Under the pieces are notes generated by a model. The model was not told the DNA's origin. It ran no database searches and saw only the letters and a list, made by a program, of their open reading frames with translations. A stretch of DNA of 64,000 nt, from NCBI GenBank assembly GCA_963717985.1, contig CAVQYC010000003.1, positions 248,001-312,000 on the forward strand, read 5' to 3'. Below, piece by piece: positions 43,437 through 52,264 of the stretch. Source of the DNA: BOG-1155 sp963717985 (lineage in GTDB: Bacteria; Desulfobacterota; Syntrophorhabdia; Syntrophorhabdales; WCHB1-27). Both the position numbers and the translations under genes were made by a program. The stretch's first letter is position 1. Every line of letters starts with the position of its first letter.

Positions 43437-44793
43437 TGTTGCTGCAATATAATTATGTCACCCCTTAGCTGCAATATGAAAATGTCACCCCCGCCGATAA
43501 CAAGGGGCACCGAGGGGAGGTGCTCCGGTGAGAAAAGGAGTGACGTTCATGACGGAAGAGGTAAGGCGGTACGGCGTGGTAGCGGCGGCATTGGACGGCA
43601 GGATGATGAACGGAGAGGCTGCGGCGGCGTTAGGCGTCTCCCTCCGCCAGCTAAAGAGGATCAAGGCTAAAGTGAAGAAGGAAGGACCTTCCGGAATTAA
43701 GCACGGCAACAGCGGGCGCCCTTCCTGCAGAGCTTTCCCTGCCGGGATGAAAGAGCGGGCGATGAAGCTCGCCAATGAGAAGTATTTCGACTTCAACTTC
43801 TCCCACCTCTCGGAGATGCTGGAAGAGCAGGAAGGGATAAAGATCAACCGCGAGACCTTGCGGCAATGGCTTCGTCCTGAAGGGTTCGGAGGAAAGGTCC
43901 GGAAGCAGCGCAGACATAGGAAGAGAAGAAAACGATCGGAGAAGGAAGGCCATATGCTCTTTTTGGACGGCTCTCCCCATGCGTGGTTCGGGGAGGAAAA
44001 GACAACGCTCCTTCTGTCTACGGACGACTCGACGGGGAAGCCTCTTTATGGGCTGTTTCGAAAGGAAGAAGACCTGGAGGGCTGTTTTGGCGTATGCAAA
44101 GAGGTCTTTGCCCGTTTCGGCCGGCCCTCGGTCTTCTATCTCGATCGGGCCTCCCAGTTTAAAACCACCCGGCATAAGAGCGATTCTGTCGAGCCTACCC
44201 AGTTCCAGAGAGCCATGAGCGAGCTGGGGATACGGCTCATCTTTGCCCATTCTGCTCAAGCCAGAGGAAGAGGCGAGAGGATCAACAGGACCTTCCAGGA
44301 CAGGCTTGTCGCTGAGCTTCGGCTTAAGAATATCGCCGACCGCGAAGGGGCGACGAAGTATCTGAACGAAACCTTCATCCCCAAGTACGCTCGGCTCTTC
44401 GGCGTTGCCCCGGAAGACCCGAAGCCTGCATGGAGACCGCTTCCTCAAGACGCGGACATGCGGAACATCCTTTGTAAGCGATATGAGGCAAAGGTCAATT
44501 ACGACAACACGATCTCGGTCGACGGACAGGCGATCCAACTGTTCCCGACAAAGACGAGGCTGAGCTTTGCCAAGGCTTCCGTTACGGCGAATCATTGGCT
44601 CGACGGAAGCTGGCATGTCTTTCATCATACGGCGGGAGAGGTTCCCTGCAAGCCTATCGAAGGACGCGTCCGGCCGGGGTCCTACATGCGCCCAGGGCCG
44701 GCGAGCGAAGCGAGAGCGTCTCTATGAAAAGGGCCAAGGGGGGGTGACATATTCACGTTGCAAAAAGGGTGACATTTTTATGTTGCAATAACA
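43437..44793 (+). mobile_element. ISNCY/IS1202-like insertion sequence
   Basis: Ends begin TGTTGCTGCAATATAAT at left and, inverted, TGTTATTGCAACATAAA at right. Each end carries two tandem copies of a subterminal repeat of form TGCAAYRTRAAWATGTCACCC. The target duplication TAATAATAATGAGAA is perfect at 43422-43436 and 44794-44808 (15 bp), a length reported for IS1202-type elements. Length 1357 bp with one transposase gene. The intact duplication implies a recent insertion. Confidence 0.88.
43549..44727 (+). CDS. DDE transposase of the ISNCY/IS1202-like element
   Basis: 392 residues from ATG 43549 after AAAGGAG; a GTG start at 43528 is the alternative. An N-terminal HTH (GEAAAALGVSLRQLKRI) precedes the RNase-H-like core: first Asp in MLFLDGSPHAWF, second Asp in VFYLDRASQFKT, and Glu in RGRGERINRTFQDRLVAELR. 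The C-terminal SH3-like region (VSVDGQ-type turn) is present. Complete, so the element may be active. It is co-oriented with dsrAB, so read-through from its promoter could reach them. Confidence 0.9.
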   Translation: MTEEVRRYGVVAAALDGRMMNGEAAAALGVSLRQLKRIKAKVKKEGPSGIKHGNSGRPSCRAFPAGMKERAMKLANEKYFDFNFSHLSEMLEEQEGIKINRETLRQWLRPEGFGGKVRKQRRHRKRRKRSEKEGHMLFLDGSPHAWFGEEKTTLLLSTDDSTGKPLYGLFRKEEDLEGCFGVCKEVFARFGRPSVFYLDRASQFKTTRHKSDSVEPTQFQRAMSELGIRLIFAHSAQARGRGERINRTFQDRLVAELRLKNIADREGATKYLNETFIPKYARLFGVAPEDPKPAWRPLPQDADMRNILCKRYEAKVNYDNTISVDGQAIQLFPTKTRLSFAKASVTANHWLDGSWHVFHHTAGEVPCKPIEGRVRPGSYMRPGPASEARASL

Positions 44794-44808
44794 TAATAAT
44801 AATGAGAA
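44794..44808 (+). repeat. 15-bp target-site duplication, right copy
   Basis: TAATAATAATGAGAA, directly after the right inverted repeat and 57 bp before dsrA. Confidence 0.88.
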
Positions 44809-44864
44809 ATGTTGTAAGAGGCGACGGCCGTAATGGTCGTGACAATCCCGCGAAGGAGGCATAA

Positions 44865-46028
44865 ATGAGTGATGAGACTCCCCTTTTGGACGAACTTGAG
44901 AAAGGACCCTGGCCGAGCTATGTGAAGGAGATTAAACGGGCGGCGAAGAAGAACGCATCCGCCAAAGACCTCCTCAGAATCCAGGAGCAGTCGTACGAAG
45001 ACAGGGTGACCCACTGGAAACACGGCGGCATAGTAGGCGTCACGGGTTATGGATCCGGGGTCATCGGCAGATACTGCGATAATCCTGAGAAGTTCCCGAA
45101 CGTTACCGCGTTTCACACCGTGCGCGTCAACCAGCCGGCGGGCTGGTTCTACACCTCAGAGGCGCTCAGGAAAGTCTGCGACATCTGGGAGAAGTATGGA
45201 AGCGGTATGACGAACTTTCATGGTGCTACCGGCGATATCATCCTGCTAGGAACCACAACGGAAAACCTGCAGCCATGCTTCGATGCGCTTACGGAAGCGG
45301 GTTTCGACCTGGGAGGTTCCGGCTCGGCCCTGCGGACGCCGGCGGCCTGCGTAGGCCAAGCGCGGTGCGAGTATGCAAATATCGATACTATGGCGCTGAT
45401 ACACGACCTTACCATGACGTATCAGGATGAGATGCACCGGCCGAGGTGGCCGTACAAGTTTAAGATCAAAGCGTCCGGATGCCCGAACGATTGTGTGGCG
45501 GCCATAGCGAGGGCGGACTTCACGATCATAGGCACCTGGCGCGATAGCTTGAGGATTGACCAGAACGCCGTGAGGGAGTATGTGAATGACGGGATGGATA
45601 TCAGGTCTCTCGTCGTGGGCAAGTGCCCGACCGAGGCCCTTGAGTGGGATGAGAAAGGGGGGAATCTGGTGCTTAATGCGGAGGATTGTGTGCGCTGCAT
45701 GCACTGCATTAACATGATGCCCAAGGCGCTGAGACCCGGCCTCCAGAAAGGGGCCACAATCCTGGTCGGCGGCAAGGCGCCGATCCTCAAAGGCGCCAAC
45801 CTCTCCTGGGTGCTCATACCCTTCATCGAGATCACGCCTCCCTACACGGAGATCAAGGAGCTGCTCGCAAAGATTTGGGACTGGTGGGACGAGCACGGAA
45901 AGACGAGGGAAAGGCTTGCGGAGCTGATCGAAAGAATCGGCCTCAAGGAGTTCTTGAAGGCGGTTGACCTGAAACCTCTGCCGCAAATGGTGATGAAGCC
46001 GAGGGCCAATCCTTACGTGTTCTTTTAA
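44865..46028 (+). CDS. dsrA: Dissimilatory sulfite reductase alpha subunit
   Basis: 387 residues with SD GAAGGAGG 5 nt before ATG. Siroheme-[4Fe-4S] ligation is provided by CVGQARCEYANID and the SGCPNDC motif; a ferredoxin domain with CPTEAL and CVRCMHCINMMPKA lies near 265-290. Length is at the short end for DsrA (usually 400-440). It forms the a2b2 enzyme with DsrB, which reduces sulfite and loads sulfur onto DsrC. The gene is first after the insertion sequence; no good promoter is seen in the 57 bp between the target duplication and the start. Confidence 0.97.
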   Translation: MSDETPLLDELEKGPWPSYVKEIKRAAKKNASAKDLLRIQEQSYEDRVTHWKHGGIVGVTGYGSGVIGRYCDNPEKFPNVTAFHTVRVNQPAGWFYTSEALRKVCDIWEKYGSGMTNFHGATGDIILLGTTTENLQPCFDALTEAGFDLGGSGSALRTPAACVGQARCEYANIDTMALIHDLTMTYQDEMHRPRWPYKFKIKASGCPNDCVAAIARADFTIIGTWRDSLRIDQNAVREYVNDGMDIRSLVVGKCPTEALEWDEKGGNLVLNAEDCVRCMHCINMMPKALRPGLQKGATILVGGKAPILKGANLSWVLIPFIEITPPYTEIKELLAKIWDWWDEHGKTRERLAELIERIGLKEFLKAVDLKPLPQMVMKPRANPYVFF

Positions 46029-46054
46029 CAGAGTGACGACAAGGAGGTAACGAT

Positions 46055-47119
46055 ATGCGCAGAACAGACATTGGACCACCTGATTTTAGGACAATGCTCC
46101 CCGAAGTAATAACGAAAAACTATGGTCAGTGGAAATATCATGAGATACTCCGCGCCGGCGTCCTGAAACATGTTGCCGAGAACGGCGACGAGCTCTATAC
46201 GGTAAGGGCCGGGTCCCCGAGGCTCGTAAGTATCGATTTTATACGGGACCTCTGTGACGTTGCCGACAAATACTGCGACGGCCACCTCCGTTTTACAAGC
46301 CGTCACAACGTAGAGTTCCTCACGCCGGATAAGACGAAGGTGGAACCGCTCATCCAGGAGCTTGGGAAACTGGGTCTGCCTGTCGGCGGCACGGGCGACT
46401 GCATTTCAAATATCGTACACACCCAGGGATGGATACACTGCCACAGCGCTGCCACCGACGCCTCGGGCATAACGAAAGCCATCATGGACGGACTCTATGA
46501 CCACTTCACGGAGATGAAACTGCCGAATCACCTGAGGATCTCCATGGCCTGCTGCATCAACATGTGTGGGGCTATACACTGTTCGGACCTCGCGGTTGTC
46601 GGCGTCCATACAAAGCCGCCCAAGCCCGACCACCAAAAGGTGCTTGCCCAGTGCGAGATACCGACCACGATACAGTCCTGCCCGACAGGCGCGGTGAGGC
46701 GGCACCCGGATGCGAACATCAAGAGCGTGGTCGTGAAAGACGACCTCTGTATGTACTGCGGTAACTGTTTTACCGTATGCCCGGCGATGCCGCTTGCCGA
46801 CGCGGATGCGGACGGCGTTGCGATCTATGCGGGCGGTAAGGTCTCTAATGCCCGGAAACCGCCGATGTATTCCAGAATGGTCGTGCCCTTCCTGCCGAAC
46901 CACCCACCGAGATGGCCCGAGGTAGTCGACGTGCTTAAGAGGATTGTCGAGATCTATGCGGCAGGAGCGAAGCCGGCGGAAAGGCTCGGTGAATGGATCG
47001 AGAGGATAGGCTGGGAAGCCTTTTTCAAGCGCACGGAAATTCCGTTCACCGATCAGCACGTGGATGATTTCACCCATGCTATAGAGACCTACAGGACAAC
47101 GACGCAGTTCAAGTGGTAA
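46055..47119 (+). CDS. dsrB: Dissimilatory sulfite reductase beta subunit
   Basis: 354 residues with SD AAGGAGG. HTQGWIHCHSAATD and the siroheme cluster motif ISMACCINMCGAIHC are conserved, as is the ferredoxin insert (CMYCGNCFTVCPAMPLAD). In DsrAB the catalytically competent siroheme is bound mainly by DsrB. It follows dsrA by 26 bp. A small CCACCC/GGGTGG hairpin is seen at 47128-47144 between dsrB and dsrD. Confidence 0.97.
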   Translation: MRRTDIGPPDFRTMLPEVITKNYGQWKYHEILRAGVLKHVAENGDELYTVRAGSPRLVSIDFIRDLCDVADKYCDGHLRFTSRHNVEFLTPDKTKVEPLIQELGKLGLPVGGTGDCISNIVHTQGWIHCHSAATDASGITKAIMDGLYDHFTEMKLPNHLRISMACCINMCGAIHCSDLAVVGVHTKPPKPDHQKVLAQCEIPTTIQSCPTGAVRRHPDANIKSVVVKDDLCMYCGNCFTVCPAMPLADADADGVAIYAGGKVSNARKPPMYSRMVVPFLPNHPPRWPEVVDVLKRIVEIYAAGAKPAERLGEWIERIGWEAFFKRTEIPFTDQHVDDFTHAIETYRTTTQFKW

Positions 47120-47170
47120 CGTTTTTACCACCCATGGCGGGTGGGCGGCGGGAAACCGTAGGAGGTGACC

Positions 47171-47374
47171 GTGAGCGAAGATGTGTCCGAGGAACTGAAA
47201 CAGAAGGTGCTCCAGTATCTGGAGTCCGTGACGAAGGCCAAGAACCGGGAAGTTGCGCGTGCCCTTGGCGAGGACAAGAGTGTCGTTGATAAGGCCATCG
47301 CGGCCTTGGCCAAGGACGACAAGATCGAGTACATTTATCTGGGGGCGTCGTTCATCAAGCTGAAAGGGAAATGA
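47171..47374 (+). CDS. dsrD: DsrD, small winged-helix protein
   Basis: 67 residues from GTG 47171; AGGAGG at 47160-47165 favours it over GTG 47165. The sequence VSEELKQKVLQYLESVTKAK then VVDKAIAALAKDDKIEYIYLG is a winged helix as in DsrD. DsrD has been reported to stimulate DsrAB activity, and it marks reductive-type dsr operons. The stop overlaps the ATG of dsrN. Confidence 0.92.
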   Translation: MSEDVSEELKQKVLQYLESVTKAKNREVARALGEDKSVVDKAIAALAKDDKIEYIYLGASFIKLKGK

Positions 47375-48816
47375 TAAAAGCAGCGGGCCAAAATTCGCTA
47401 GTGAAAATGTTGCCAAGGTTTGTCGTGGGAGCGCCGAAGGGGCGCTCCGGCAAAACCACCATAAGCATAGCGATTGGCAGGGCCTTGAGCAAGCGAGGGT
47501 TTTCCGTTCAGCCCTTTAAAAAAGGGCCCGACTACATCGATCCCTCCTGGCTGACGCTTGCCTGTGGGAGAAACTGCTCTAACCTCGATACGTTCATTAT
47601 GCCCGAAGAGGTGCTCCCGGCATCTTTTGGGAGGAGGGCGGCAGGCGCCGACCTCGCCCTTATTGAAGGGGCGATGGGTCTGTTCGATTCCCCTGAAGCA
47701 GACGGATCGGGAAGTACCGCATGGCTTGCCCGTCTACTCAAGGCGCCCGTAATCCTCGTGGTCAATGCGGAGCGTATGACGCGCAGCATCGCCGCGCTCG
47801 TAAGCGGATACCAGCACTTTGAGCCGGAAACACACATCACCGCGGTGATTCTCAACAATATCTCGGGGGTTCGCCACAGAGACAAGCTTGTGCATGCGGT
47901 GGAAAGCCATTGTGGCATACCCGTGGTGGGCGCCGTTCCGAACAATCCGGAACTGACGATTACCGAACGTCACTTGGGCCTCACCCCTTCCGCGGAGAAG
48001 GACCAGGCGGAATCCGTGGTGGCGACGATCTGCGAAATAGTCGAAAAACACCTGGACCTCGATGCCATCCTGACAATCGCGAAGGGTGCGTCGGAGTTGT
48101 CTATCCCTGTGGGAAACAATCCCCCCATTCCAGGGCGCATTGCCCGCGTCGGCGTGCTGCGTGATCGGGTTTTCAGCTTCTACTATCCCGAGAACCTGGA
48201 AGCCCTCACCGAGGCAGGGGTGGAGGTAGTCCCTCTTGACGTGCTTGCCGAACGTGAGCTGCCTGACCTGGATGGGCTTTACATCGGCGGCGGCTTCCCT
48301 GAGCTCTACGCGTCGCAGTTGGAGACAAACAGCCGGCTCAGGGCCGACATCGCCGCAGCCATAGAGAAGGGTCTTCCGACCTACGCGGAATGCGCCGGAT
48401 TGATGTACCTCTGCCGGGCGATCAGATGGCAGGGCAAGCGCTACGAGATGGTCGGCATCATTCCGGCCGAGGCGGAGCTTTCAAAGCGACCGGCGGGACA
48501 TGGCTATGTGGAATTGGCGGTGACTGCGGATAATTGCTGGTTTCGTCGGGGCCATTTGCTAAGAGGCCACGAGTTTCACCATTCCCGGATCATTCCAGCG
48601 GAACCGATCGCGACCGCGTGCGCGGTGAAGCGCGGGTACGGTATTGACGGCCGGGTGGACGGAATTATCTACAAGAACCTGTTTGCCGCATACATGCATC
48701 TCCATGCCCTCGGCAACCCCGAATGGGCCCATGCGTTCGCGGCCCTCGCATCAGACTACGGAAAATCTAAGGGTAAAACGGAGACCGGTGACGACATAAA
48801 CTTCCGAGCCGGCTGA
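47371..48816 (+). CDS. dsrN: DsrN, siroheme amidase (CbiA/CobB-type amidotransferase)
   Basis: 481 residues related to cobyrinate a,c-diamide synthase. The N-terminal P-loop FVVGAPKGRSGKTTISIAIG and the C-terminal class I glutaminase with the nucleophile Cys in PTYAECAGLMYLCRAI are present, as is the GGFPELYASQLETN signature. In dsr operons this protein amidates siroheme to siroheme amide, the DsrAB cofactor. It directly follows dsrD with a 4-bp overlap, which fixes the assignment over a cobalamin role; no other cobalamin genes are here. Confidence 0.92.
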   Translation: MIKAAGQNSLVKMLPRFVVGAPKGRSGKTTISIAIGRALSKRGFSVQPFKKGPDYIDPSWLTLACGRNCSNLDTFIMPEEVLPASFGRRAAGADLALIEGAMGLFDSPEADGSGSTAWLARLLKAPVILVVNAERMTRSIAALVSGYQHFEPETHITAVILNNISGVRHRDKLVHAVESHCGIPVVGAVPNNPELTITERHLGLTPSAEKDQAESVVATICEIVEKHLDLDAILTIAKGASELSIPVGNNPPIPGRIARVGVLRDRVFSFYYPENLEALTEAGVEVVPLDVLAERELPDLDGLYIGGGFPELYASQLETNSRLRADIAAAIEKGLPTYAECAGLMYLCRAIRWQGKRYEMVGIIPAEAELSKRPAGHGYVELAVTADNCWFRRGHLLRGHEFHHSRIIPAEPIATACAVKRGYGIDGRVDGIIYKNLFAAYMHLHALGNPEWAHAFAALASDYGKSKGKTETGDDINFRAG

Positions 48817-48843
48817 CAGTTCAAGGAGAAGGGAGGGCAGGAT

Positions 48844-48990
48844 ATGGCGATATGTCCGGTATGCAACGCTGAAGTTGAGGAGAAGAAAGCGCGGGGTACG
48901 ACCACGGTCGGGGATCGGACGTACTATTTCGATACGAAGGGCTGCAAAAAGAAGTTCGATGAAGAACAGGAAAAATCCAAAGAGAAATAG
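48844..48990 (+). CDS. YHS/TRASH-like small metal-binding protein
   Basis: 48 residues with SD GGGAGG. Pattern MAICPVCNAEVEEKKARGTT, then YYFDTKGCKKKFDEEQEK: the CPVC-x-C layout with the Tyr-Phe-x-x-x-x-Cys-x-x-x-Phe core of the YHS/TRASH treble clef. It lies 12 bp before dsrC and 28 bp after dsrN. Metal or sulfur-species binding is expected from the fold; a dsr-specific role is inferred from position. Confidence 0.8.
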   Translation: MAICPVCNAEVEEKKARGTTTVGDRTYYFDTKGCKKKFDEEQEKSKEK

Positions 48991-49001
48991 GAGGCTATGC
49001 C

Positions 49002-49319
49002 ATGGCGAAGGCCACATTGGGCGGACAGGAGATCGAAATCGATGAGGATGGCTTCATTCAGGAGCCGGATAAGTGGAACAATGCGGTGGCGGAGGATCTG
49101 GCAAAGACGGAGGACGCATACCCCATGAATGAAGAGGCCTGGAGGCTGGTCAACTATCTGAGGGATTACTATATCAAGTACGAGATTGCTCCACCCGTCA
49201 GGATGTTGACCAAACAAACCAAGCTTGACCTGAAGAGGATATACGAGCTGTTCCCAGGCGGACCGGCCAAAGGCGCCTGCAAGATTGCAGGTCTTCCGAA
49301 GCCTACGGGCTGCGTCTAG
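49002..49319 (+). CDS. dsrC: DsrC sulfur carrier
   Basis: 105 residues with SD TAGGAGG. The C-terminal arm ends CKIAGLPKPTGCV, containing both redox cysteines (CysB, 10 residues before CysA; CysA penultimate) of a true DsrC. Core segments DEDGFIQEPDKWN and RLVNYLRDYYIKYEIAPPVR are conserved. DsrC receives the sulfur from DsrAB as a trisulfide that is reduced by the membrane DsrMKJOP complex. Having dsrC inside the dsr operon rather than elsewhere on the genome is less common in sulfate reducers. Confidence 0.97.
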   Translation: MAKATLGGQEIEIDEDGFIQEPDKWNNAVAEDLAKTEDAYPMNEEAWRLVNYLRDYYIKYEIAPPVRMLTKQTKLDLKRIYELFPGGPAKGACKIAGLPKPTGCV

Positions 49320-49392
49320 GGATGACAATGGGCGCGGAGCGATAGGCGGACTTTCCTGCTCATTGCCCCGCGCTTTTGTGAGGGAGGTCTAA

Positions 49393-50298
49393 GTGGACGT
49401 TTTTATGGCCATGCTGACGTACTTCGGCTACGTGTTCGTCACTGCGATGTACACCGTGAAAGCGGTAAAGTACGTTCATTTGCCAAGGCACTTGCGGTGG
49501 GAGCTCTACCCCGTCATCCACGAAGAGAAGTACCGCTACGGAGGGTCCTCCTTTGAGGAGCTGAACCAAATCGAGGGCAGTCGCCGCAAGGCATGGCTCA
49601 GGAGCATCTGGTTTCTCCTCAAGGAATATTTGACCCTCGGAGAATACTTCAAACGGCGCAAAGGCTATTGGTTGGCCCTCTACCCGTGGCATATCGGTTT
49701 CATCCTGATCATCTGCTTTCACATCTTTACGTTCTTCGCTGCCCTGGCTATGGTCCTCGGTCTTCCCGTAGCGAGCGACTCGCCAATGCTAGCTGGAAAG
49801 GCATTCTACTACGTTGTCCTTCTGGTGGGCCTTGTGGCCTTTATCAGCGGTCTCCTGGGAAGCATCGGGATCATGATCAAGAGGATTACCGACTATGACC
49901 TGAGGGCGTACGCCACCCCCCAGAACTATTTCACGTATCTTTTCTGCCTGGCCGTCTTTCTCAGCGGACTTTACGCCTGGGCTTTCGTCGATCCGACCTT
50001 CGCGGAATACAGGCATTTCTGGGTGGGGCTTATCACCGCGCGACCCGTTGGGGTTGCCCCGGGGGCCGCCCTGCACATCATCCTGTTCGATCTGTTTCTG
50101 ATCTATCTTCCCTTTACCCGATCGATGCACTACGTGACGAGGCTCTTCGCATTCTTTCTCATACGGTGGGACGATGAGCCAAACCTCCGGGGAAGCAAGA
50201 TAGAGGCTGAGCTGATGAAGCTGTTCGGCCAAAAGGTGACCTGGTCGGCGCCCCACATCAAGCAGGGGAAAACATGGGGAGAACAGGTGGTCAAATGA
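49393..50298 (+). CDS. DsrM/TmcC-like membrane cytochrome b subunit
   Basis: 301 residues from GTG 49393 after GGGAGGT. About five hydrophobic helices; the family ends with YVTRLFAFFLIRWDDEPN and VTWSAPHIKQGKTWGEQ, which I associate with TmcC-type NarI-like subunits rather than canonical DsrM. Histidines on helices (YPWHIGFILIICFHIF, HIILFDLF, RSMHYV) can bind two b hemes. It overlaps the next gene by 4 bp, so the two form one module. Presumed menaquinol oxidase/reductase component passing electrons to or from DsrC-like substrates. Confidence 0.8.
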   Translation: MDVFMAMLTYFGYVFVTAMYTVKAVKYVHLPRHLRWELYPVIHEEKYRYGGSSFEELNQIEGSRRKAWLRSIWFLLKEYLTLGEYFKRRKGYWLALYPWHIGFILIICFHIFTFFAALAMVLGLPVASDSPMLAGKAFYYVVLLVGLVAFISGLLGSIGIMIKRITDYDLRAYATPQNYFTYLFCLAVFLSGLYAWAFVDPTFAEYRHFWVGLITARPVGVAPGAALHIILFDLFLIYLPFTRSMHYVTRLFAFFLIRWDDEPNLRGSKIEAELMKLFGQKVTWSAPHIKQGKTWGEQVVK

Positions 50299-51920
50299 GC
50301 GAGACCGACAAGGCGGGTAGTATGAAGCGCAAGATCAAGATAAAGGATATGGCCAGGTCCGACGGGCAGCTCGTTACCCTGGATCCGTCAGATTTCATGC
50401 AACTGCCGCCGCCCTACGACGAAGCCAGGCCCCTGAAGGAGCTCACGGAGAATCAGAAAGCCCGCTACGTTGCCTCCCTCGACGGCGTCATTGGCGTGGC
50501 GATCCCAAAGCCGGCAAATGCCGGCGAAGAAGAGGAGTTCGTACGGAAGTTCCTGTCAGGATTGCGGAAACTGCTGACAAAGGAGAACAACTGGACCTTT
50601 CTGCAGCCCCTCGTCCACACCCTCAACTATTGCGTCAAATGCCAGCTTTGCAGCGACGCGTGCCCGACGTACGTGGCGAGCGGAAAGCAGGAGATATATC
50701 GGCCGACCTTTCGCCCCGAGGTGCTTCGCCGTATCATCAACAAGTACCTGAAGAAGGAGAATCGAATACTCGCGAAGCTGACGGCAAGCGACATCGAGCT
50801 GAACTTCACCCTTCTCGCAAGGCTCGCCGAACTCGCCTTCCGGTGCACCCTGTGCAGACGATGCGCCCAGGTTTGTCCGCTTGGCGTGGATAATGCCCTC
50901 ATCAGCCGCGAAATCAGAAAAATCTTCAGCCAGGAGCTTGGTATAGCCCCCTCGGAACTGCACGACAAAGGGACGGTCCAACAGTTGAACGTCGGCTCCA
51001 GCACCGGCATCACGCCAAAAGCCCTCGATAATATCATCGCCTTCATGGAAGACGACATAGAAGAGAAGACGGGTAAAAGGATAAAGATGCCCGTCGACAA
51101 GGAGGGGGCTGACGTACTCCTTGTGCACAACGCGGGTGAATTCCTCGCGTGGCCGGAAAACCCGGAGGCCTTCGCGGTCATCTTTGACGCGGCCGGGATA
51201 GACTGGACCCTCTCCAGCGAGATGGTCGGCTACGACGCGGTCAACTACGGCATATGGTACGACGACGTTCAGGCGGCAAGGATTGCCGTGCACCACGCCG
51301 AGGCGGCTAAACGGCTTAAGGTGAAAAAGATCTGCGTTGGCGAGTGCGGCCACGCGCACAAAGCGCTCATGGTTATCGCGGACCGCATCCTCACGGGAGA
51401 CCTCAACATACCGCGGGTGAGCGCTATGCCCCTCCTGGAGGACCTCGTCTGCAACGGCAAACTGAAACTCGACCCGAGACGTAACACGTTCCCCGTGACC
51501 CTCCACGACCCCTGCAACATGGTGAGGCTCATGGGGATCGTCGAGCCCCAGCGCAGGATCGTGAGGGCGATCTGCCCGCAATTCAGGGAGATGGAGCCTC
51601 ACGGCGTGGAAAACTATTGCTGCGGCGGGGGCAGCGGCTTTGCGATCATGCAATCGATGAATTTCCCCGACTGGCGGGGCGGTATCTCGTCGAGGATGAA
51701 AATGAAGCAGGTCATAGATGCCTTTGCGGATACGCCCGACCCGGAGGTGAAAAAGTACGTGTGCGCCCCCTGTTCAAACTGCAAAGCCCTCCTGAGAGAT
51801 AGTATCGAGTATTACGACGCGTGGAATAAAAGCGGCATAATGTATGGCGGACTCGTCGAGCTGATCGTCAATGCCATGGTCGATCTGGAGAAACCATTTA
51901 TTGAATGGGAGTTCCATTGA
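50295..51920 (+). CDS. DsrK/TmcB-like HdrD-type Fe-S subunit
   Basis: 541 residues from ATG 50295. Two ferredoxin-type clusters (CVKCQLCSDACP near 118, CTLCRRCAQVCP near 188) and two CCG-type motifs near the C-terminus (HDPCNMVRLMGI; NYCCGGGSGFAIM; CAPCSNCK). CCG domains bind the noncubane [4Fe-4S] cluster that reduces disulfides in HdrD and DsrK. The N-terminus lacks the DsrK-specific segment. With the upstream cytochrome b it forms a second DsrMK-like module. No TmcA cytochrome c3 or TmcD is adjacent, so it is not a full Tmc complex. Confidence 0.85.
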   Translation: MSETDKAGSMKRKIKIKDMARSDGQLVTLDPSDFMQLPPPYDEARPLKELTENQKARYVASLDGVIGVAIPKPANAGEEEEFVRKFLSGLRKLLTKENNWTFLQPLVHTLNYCVKCQLCSDACPTYVASGKQEIYRPTFRPEVLRRIINKYLKKENRILAKLTASDIELNFTLLARLAELAFRCTLCRRCAQVCPLGVDNALISREIRKIFSQELGIAPSELHDKGTVQQLNVGSSTGITPKALDNIIAFMEDDIEEKTGKRIKMPVDKEGADVLLVHNAGEFLAWPENPEAFAVIFDAAGIDWTLSSEMVGYDAVNYGIWYDDVQAARIAVHHAEAAKRLKVKKICVGECGHAHKALMVIADRILTGDLNIPRVSAMPLLEDLVCNGKLKLDPRRNTFPVTLHDPCNMVRLMGIVEPQRRIVRAICPQFREMEPHGVENYCCGGGSGFAIMQSMNFPDWRGGISSRMKMKQVIDAFADTPDPEVKKYVCAPCSNCKALLRDSIEYYDAWNKSGIMYGGLVELIVNAMVDLEKPFIEWEFH

Positions 51921-52264
51921 TGAACGAGAAGAAGGGCAAGGTTTTCGTCTTTGGGCACGAAGGGGTTGGACACGGCGACGAAACCATGGGTTTCGAGATA
52001 CTGATGACCCTCCTGGATGCGCTGGCGAAGCGAGAGGAGAAGCCCGCAGCCATCATTTTCTGGAATATGGCCGTCCAGCTCCTTGTCGCGGGCTCGCCGG
52101 CAGTGGGCCGCCTGAAGGCCCTGGAAGAAAAGGGCGTGACCATCCTGGCGGGCAGGTTTTGTCTCCATGATCTTTGTATTGCCGATAAGGTGGCGGTCGG
52201 CAAGGCAGCCGGCATGGACGAAATCCTCGATTTCATGTTCGGCCATGAGGTGATCAACCTGTGA
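51920..52264 (+). CDS. DsrE-like sulfur-relay protein
   Basis: 114 residues starting within the stop of the preceding gene. KVFVFGHEGVGHGDETMGFE at the N-terminus and GVTILAGRFCLHDLCIADKV near the C-terminus match DsrE/YedF-like sulfurtransferase domains; the Cys in the second block aligns with the YedF-type GTCL position. Small DsrE proteins carry persulfide sulfur. Placement between two DsrMK pairs suggests a sulfur-transfer partner, but this is inference. Confidence 0.7.
   Translation: MNEKKGKVFVFGHEGVGHGDETMGFEILMTLLDALAKREEKPAAIIFWNMAVQLLVAGSPAVGRLKALEEKGVTILAGRFCLHDLCIADKVAVGKAAGMDEILDFMFGHEVINL

Noticed and set aside
49332..49373. Terminator between dsrC and the DsrM-like gene
   Set aside because: GCGCGG/CCGCGC followed by TTTT is present, but the stem is only 6 bp with a 30-nt loop; too weak to call.
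49393..51920. The first DsrMK-like pair as the genuine dsrMK
   Set aside because: The second pair has the DsrM-specific PFCIPTTCGQQ loop and the DsrK N-terminal segment and is followed directly by dsrJOP; the first pair resembles TmcC/TmcB.
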